Positions 61,484-64,000 of a stretch of DNA of 64,000 nt are shown here, piece after piece. A model generated the notes under the pieces. That model saw only the letters and a list, made by a program, of their open reading frames with translations. It was not told the DNA's origin and ran no database searches. Numbering within the stretch: position 1 is the stretch's first letter; each line of letters begins with the position of its first letter. Position numbers and translations under genes: made by a program. Source of the DNA: Streptomyces sp. CoH27. Lineage in GTDB: Bacteria > Actinomycetota > Actinomycetes > Streptomycetales > Streptomycetaceae. The stretch spans positions 16,512-80,511 of the forward strand of contig NZ_JAIQYY010000023.1 in NCBI RefSeq assembly GCF_020181035.1, given 5' to 3'.

Positions 61484-62236
61484 ATGGCCAGTGAACGCAC
61501 CCCCTTCCGCCGCCGCGCCGGTGTCGTCACGGCGGCCACGGCGGCGCTCGCCCTCGCGGTGCCCGCGGCCGCAGCCGGGCCCCCGGCGCTGGTCTCGGCC
61601 CTGCCCCAGGGGCACGACGTCTCCTCGCACCAGCAGCACGTCGACTGGCCGTCCACCCGGACGAAGGGCGCACGGTTCGTCTACGTCAAGGCGACCGAGT
61701 CCACGGACTACCACAACCCCCACTTCGACGAGCAGTACGACGGCGCGCGCGACGCGGGCCTGCTCCGGGGGGCGTACCACTTCGCGCTGCCGGACAAGTC
61801 CTCCGGCGCGGCGCAGGCCGCGTTCTTCGTGCGCAACGGCGGCGCCTGGCGGGAGGACGGCTGGACGCTGCCGCCCGCGCTGGACATCGAATACAACCCG
61901 TACAGCGCCAGGCTCCAGTGCTACGGGCTGAGCAAGGCGAAGATGGTCCGCTGGATCCGGTCCTTCAGCGACACGGTGAAGGAGGAGACCGGGCGCCGTC
62001 CGGTGATCTACACGACCACTCAGTGGTGGGAGCTCTGCACCGGCAACAGCCGTGCGTTCTCCTCCAGTCACGCGCTGTGGATCGCCCGGCACGACACCGT
62101 CGGCCCAGGGACGCTGCCGGGCGGCTGGCGGTACTGGACGTTCTGGCAGTACGGCACCGAGGGCTCCCTTCCGGGTGACCAGAATCTCTTCAACGGGCCG
62201 GCCGACCGGCTGCGGGCCTTCGCGCGCAGCCGGTAG
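61484..62236 (+). CDS. Secreted GH25 lysozyme
   Basis: 250 aa. Signal peptide with arginines (SERTPFRRRAGVVTAATAALALAVPAAAAG; possible Tat-type). GH25 domain: QGHDVSSHQQHVDW (first catalytic Asp), FVYVKATEST, PPALDIEYNPY (catalytic Asp/Glu) and YTFWQYG-like WTFWQYGTEG. It cleaves the beta-1,4 bond of peptidoglycan. ATG 61484 is preceded by CGGGGAGACGC. Confidence 0.93.
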   Translation: MASERTPFRRRAGVVTAATAALALAVPAAAAGPPALVSALPQGHDVSSHQQHVDWPSTRTKGARFVYVKATESTDYHNPHFDEQYDGARDAGLLRGAYHFALPDKSSGAAQAAFFVRNGGAWREDGWTLPPALDIEYNPYSARLQCYGLSKAKMVRWIRSFSDTVKEETGRRPVIYTTTQWWELCTGNSRAFSSSHALWIARHDTVGPGTLPGGWRYWTFWQYGTEGSLPGDQNLFNGPADRLRAFARSR

Positions 62237-62320
62237 CCAAGGGGCGCCTGGGTCGCGAGCGGCACAAGACGGCAAGCGGAATCCCACCCGCCCTCTTCGG
62301 ACACCGCCACGCCTGTCCCA

Positions 62321-62342
62321 GTTCACCTTCCGTTCACCCAGG
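62321..62342 (+). promoter_or_regulatory. PHO box (PhoP binding site) upstream of pit
   Basis: Two exact GTTCACC direct repeats with 11-bp period (GTTCACCTTCC at 62321, GTTCACCCAGG at 62332), the classic Streptomyces PhoP operator unit, 48-69 bp before the pit start. PhoP-P would activate or repress pit according to phosphate supply. Confidence 0.85.
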
Positions 62343-62389
62343 TTGCCTACGGTCGTCCAGCCAATGACCTCGAACGATTGCCTGGGTAA

Positions 62390-63709
62390 ATGGAAAGCTT
62401 CTCGCTGATCCTCGCGATTGTGGTGGTAACCGCACTCGCGTTTGATTTCACGAACGGTTTCCACGACACCGCCAACGCGATGGCCACCACCATCTCGACA
62501 GGCGCCCTGAAGCCCAAGATCGCAGTTGCCATGTCGGCCGCCCTGAATCTGGTGGGCGCCTTCCTCTCCGTGGAGGTCGCGAAGACGATCTCCAAGGGTC
62601 TCGTCGACGAGAAGGGGATTCGTCCCGAGGTCATCTTCGCCGCCCTGGTCGGCGCGATCCTCTGGAATCTGCTGACCTGGCTGGTGGGCCTGCCGTCCAG
62701 TTCCTCGCACGCCCTGATGGGCGGCCTGATCGGCGCCACGGTCGCCTCCGCCGGCTTCGGTGCCGTGCACGGCGACGTGCTGGTGACCAAGGTGCTCCTC
62801 CCGGCGGTCGCCGCACCGCTCGTCGCCGGCGTCGCGGCCCTGCTGTCCACCCGCCTGTCCTACGGCATCGGCGGCACGGCCGAGGGCGAGGCCACCCGCA
62901 AGGGCTACCGCGCCGGCCAGATCGCCTCCGCCGGCCTGGTCTCCCTCGCCCACGGCACCAACGACGCCCAGAAGACGATGGGCATCATCACCCTCGCGCT
63001 GATCGCGGGCGGCTCGATCGCCCCGGGCTCGAACCCTCCCACCTGGGTGATCCTCTCCGCGGGCCTGGCCATCGCGCTCGGCACCTACATCGGCGGCTGG
63101 CGCATCATCCGCACCATGGGCACGGGCCTGACGGACCTGGAGCCGCGCCAGGGCTTCGCCGCCCAGACCAGCGCCGCGACCGCCATCCTGGCCTCCTCCC
63201 ACCTGGGCTTCTCCCTCTCCACCACGCATGTCGTCTCCGGCGCGGTGATGGGCACGGGCCTCGGCCGCAAGGGCGGTGTGGTCCGCTGGTCCACCGCGAC
63301 CCGCATGGCCATCGCCTGGGTCCTCACCCTTCCGGCCGCCGCGCTGGTCGGCGCGGGCGCCGAGTCCGTCACGGAACTCGGTGACTGGGGCACCGCCGCT
63401 GTCGCCGTCTTCCTGGTCGCCGCGAGCGCCGCGATCTGGAAGATCTCCCGCCGCGAGGTCGTGGACCACACCAACGTCGTCGAGGAGACCGAGGAGCCGG
63501 CCGGCGTGGTGACCACCGCCATCGCCGCCGTCACCCCGCCCCCGGCGGGCACGATCGGCGAGGACCTGACGGCCACGATCGCCTCCCCGGCCGCCGCCGC
63601 ACCGGTCGCCCCGGCCACCCCGGCCGCAGCCACCCCGGCCGCAGCCACCCCGGCCGCAGCCACCTCGGCCCCGGCCGCCCCGGCCACTCCGCCGGCCGCC
63701 ACCGTCTGA
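62390..63709 (+). CDS. Low-affinity inorganic phosphate transporter Pit
   Basis: 439 aa with about ten helices. The two Pit signatures are present: FTNGFHDTANAMATTISTGALKPK near residue 21 and SLAHGTNDAQKTMGII near 190. It is a proton-coupled phosphate (metal-phosphate) symporter. The hydrophilic C-terminal tail (~395-439) has repeats of ATPAA (15-bp DNA repeats at 63608-63665). The PHO box upstream shows phosphate control, as reported for pitH2 of S. coelicolor. Co-directional with a 75-aa membrane protein 31 bp downstream. Confidence 0.95.
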   Translation: MESFSLILAIVVVTALAFDFTNGFHDTANAMATTISTGALKPKIAVAMSAALNLVGAFLSVEVAKTISKGLVDEKGIRPEVIFAALVGAILWNLLTWLVGLPSSSSHALMGGLIGATVASAGFGAVHGDVLVTKVLLPAVAAPLVAGVAALLSTRLSYGIGGTAEGEATRKGYRAGQIASAGLVSLAHGTNDAQKTMGIITLALIAGGSIAPGSNPPTWVILSAGLAIALGTYIGGWRIIRTMGTGLTDLEPRQGFAAQTSAATAILASSHLGFSLSTTHVVSGAVMGTGLGRKGGVVRWSTATRMAIAWVLTLPAAALVGAGAESVTELGDWGTAAVAVFLVAASAAIWKISRREVVDHTNVVEETEEPAGVVTTAIAAVTPPPAGTIGEDLTATIASPAAAAPVAPATPAAATPAAATPAAATSAPAAPATPPAATV

Positions 63710-63740
63710 CCCCGGCCACCCGGTTACCGAAGGAAGCATC

Positions 63741-63968
63741 ATGAAGATCGACTGGTCGGCCATCGGCTCCGTCTTCGGCGTCAGCCTCGCGGTCACGGTG
63801 GGCCTGGTGGCCGTGTTCACCCTCGGGGTGAGCGCTCTGGCGCGGCGCGAGAAGGCGGCGGCCCAGGGCAACTCCGCGGCCCTGGCCGTCACCGGCGCCT
63901 ACGTCTGCTTCGCGGCCTGCGCGGCGGCGGTGGCGTACGGCATGTATCTGATCGTGGCGAAGGTCTGA
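63741..63968 (+). CDS. Small two-helix membrane protein downstream of pit
   Basis: 75 aa with helices GSVFGVSLAVTVGLVAVFTLGVSAL and AVTGAYVCFAACAAAVAYGMYLIV. It is preceded by AAGGAAGC and lies 31 bp after pit. Commonly found just after Streptomyces pit genes; probably a transporter accessory. No family name is recognised. Confidence 0.75.
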   Translation: MKIDWSAIGSVFGVSLAVTVGLVAVFTLGVSALARREKAAAQGNSAALAVTGAYVCFAACAAAVAYGMYLIVAKV

Positions 63969-64000
63969 CCACACCTCGGCAGGGCTCCTCTCCGGCTCGT

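Noticed and set aside
1..64000. tRNA, rRNA or known riboswitch
   Set aside because: No cloverleaf, rRNA segment, T-box, cobalamin, TPP or ydaO-type leader was recognised by eye; a covariance search (tRNAscan-SE, Rfam) would be decisive.

Overview
The window is a GC-rich (about 70% G+C by eye) chromosome segment with strong G/C bias at third codon positions, many GTG and TTG starts, and secreted and small membrane proteins. It also carries WhiJ-type XRE/DUF397/ATPase genes and a PhoP-type PHO box. Together these point to Streptomyces. From memory, the order serB, GntR/MFS, fabI, fabG, tldD/tldE, tyrS, moaA, symporter, subtilisin, pit matches a conserved core neighbourhood of Streptomyces chromosomes (around SCO1808-SCO1846 in S. 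coelicolor). No search was run, so the species is not determined.

Left core, 1-6.7 kb: the 3' part of serB, a SixA-like phosphatase, two small membrane proteins, a CynX/NimT-type MFS exporter divergent from a FadR-type GntR regulator with a palindromic operator between them, a small secreted protein, and the fabG-fabI fatty acid synthesis pair.

Accessory island, about 6.85-28.3 kb, lying between fabG and tldD. It holds a VapBC-type toxin-antitoxin pair, a SEC-C protein and an McrBC-type modified-DNA restriction operon with an added HTH gene. A HicA-like cysteine-rich protein and a WhiJ-like regulator trio follow. The last part is a 12.7-kb, translationally coupled three-gene operon: a 1746-aa DEAD/DEAH helicase with DUF1998, a 1004-aa SNF2-type helicase and a 1473-aa adenine-methyltransferase-type protein. 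Its parts resemble DISARM (DrmA, DrmD, DrmMI) and Druantia (DruE), but the arrangement is not canonical for either. This operon is the main candidate for an under-described antiviral system. The methyltransferase gene has a low-GC block where its target-recognition domain should lie, suggesting exchange of specificity.

Right core, 28.5-64 kb: tldD-tldE, tyrS, a GlsB-type membrane protein, DUF3099, moaA, an ActP-like symporter with its DUF485 partner, a secreted subtilisin, a CoA-transferase-like gene behind an AT-rich palindromic operator, CopD, a zinc alcohol dehydrogenase and a VIT1-like transporter. Next come a DEDDh exonuclease with BRCT, a metallothionein, SURF1, GH15, an SDR, an Asp23/AmaP envelope cluster, an enoyl-CoA hydratase and an ABC-F ATPase behind a 7-codon leader ORF. 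The segment ends with a zinc metallopeptidase, VOC, a winged-helix protein, an alpha/beta hydrolase, a 61-bp tandem-repeat array, a class II aldolase, a GH25 lysozyme and a PHO-box-controlled Pit phosphate transporter with its small partner. Most of these act independently; operons are stated where start and stop codons overlap. No rRNA, tRNA, CRISPR array, integrase or transposase was seen.
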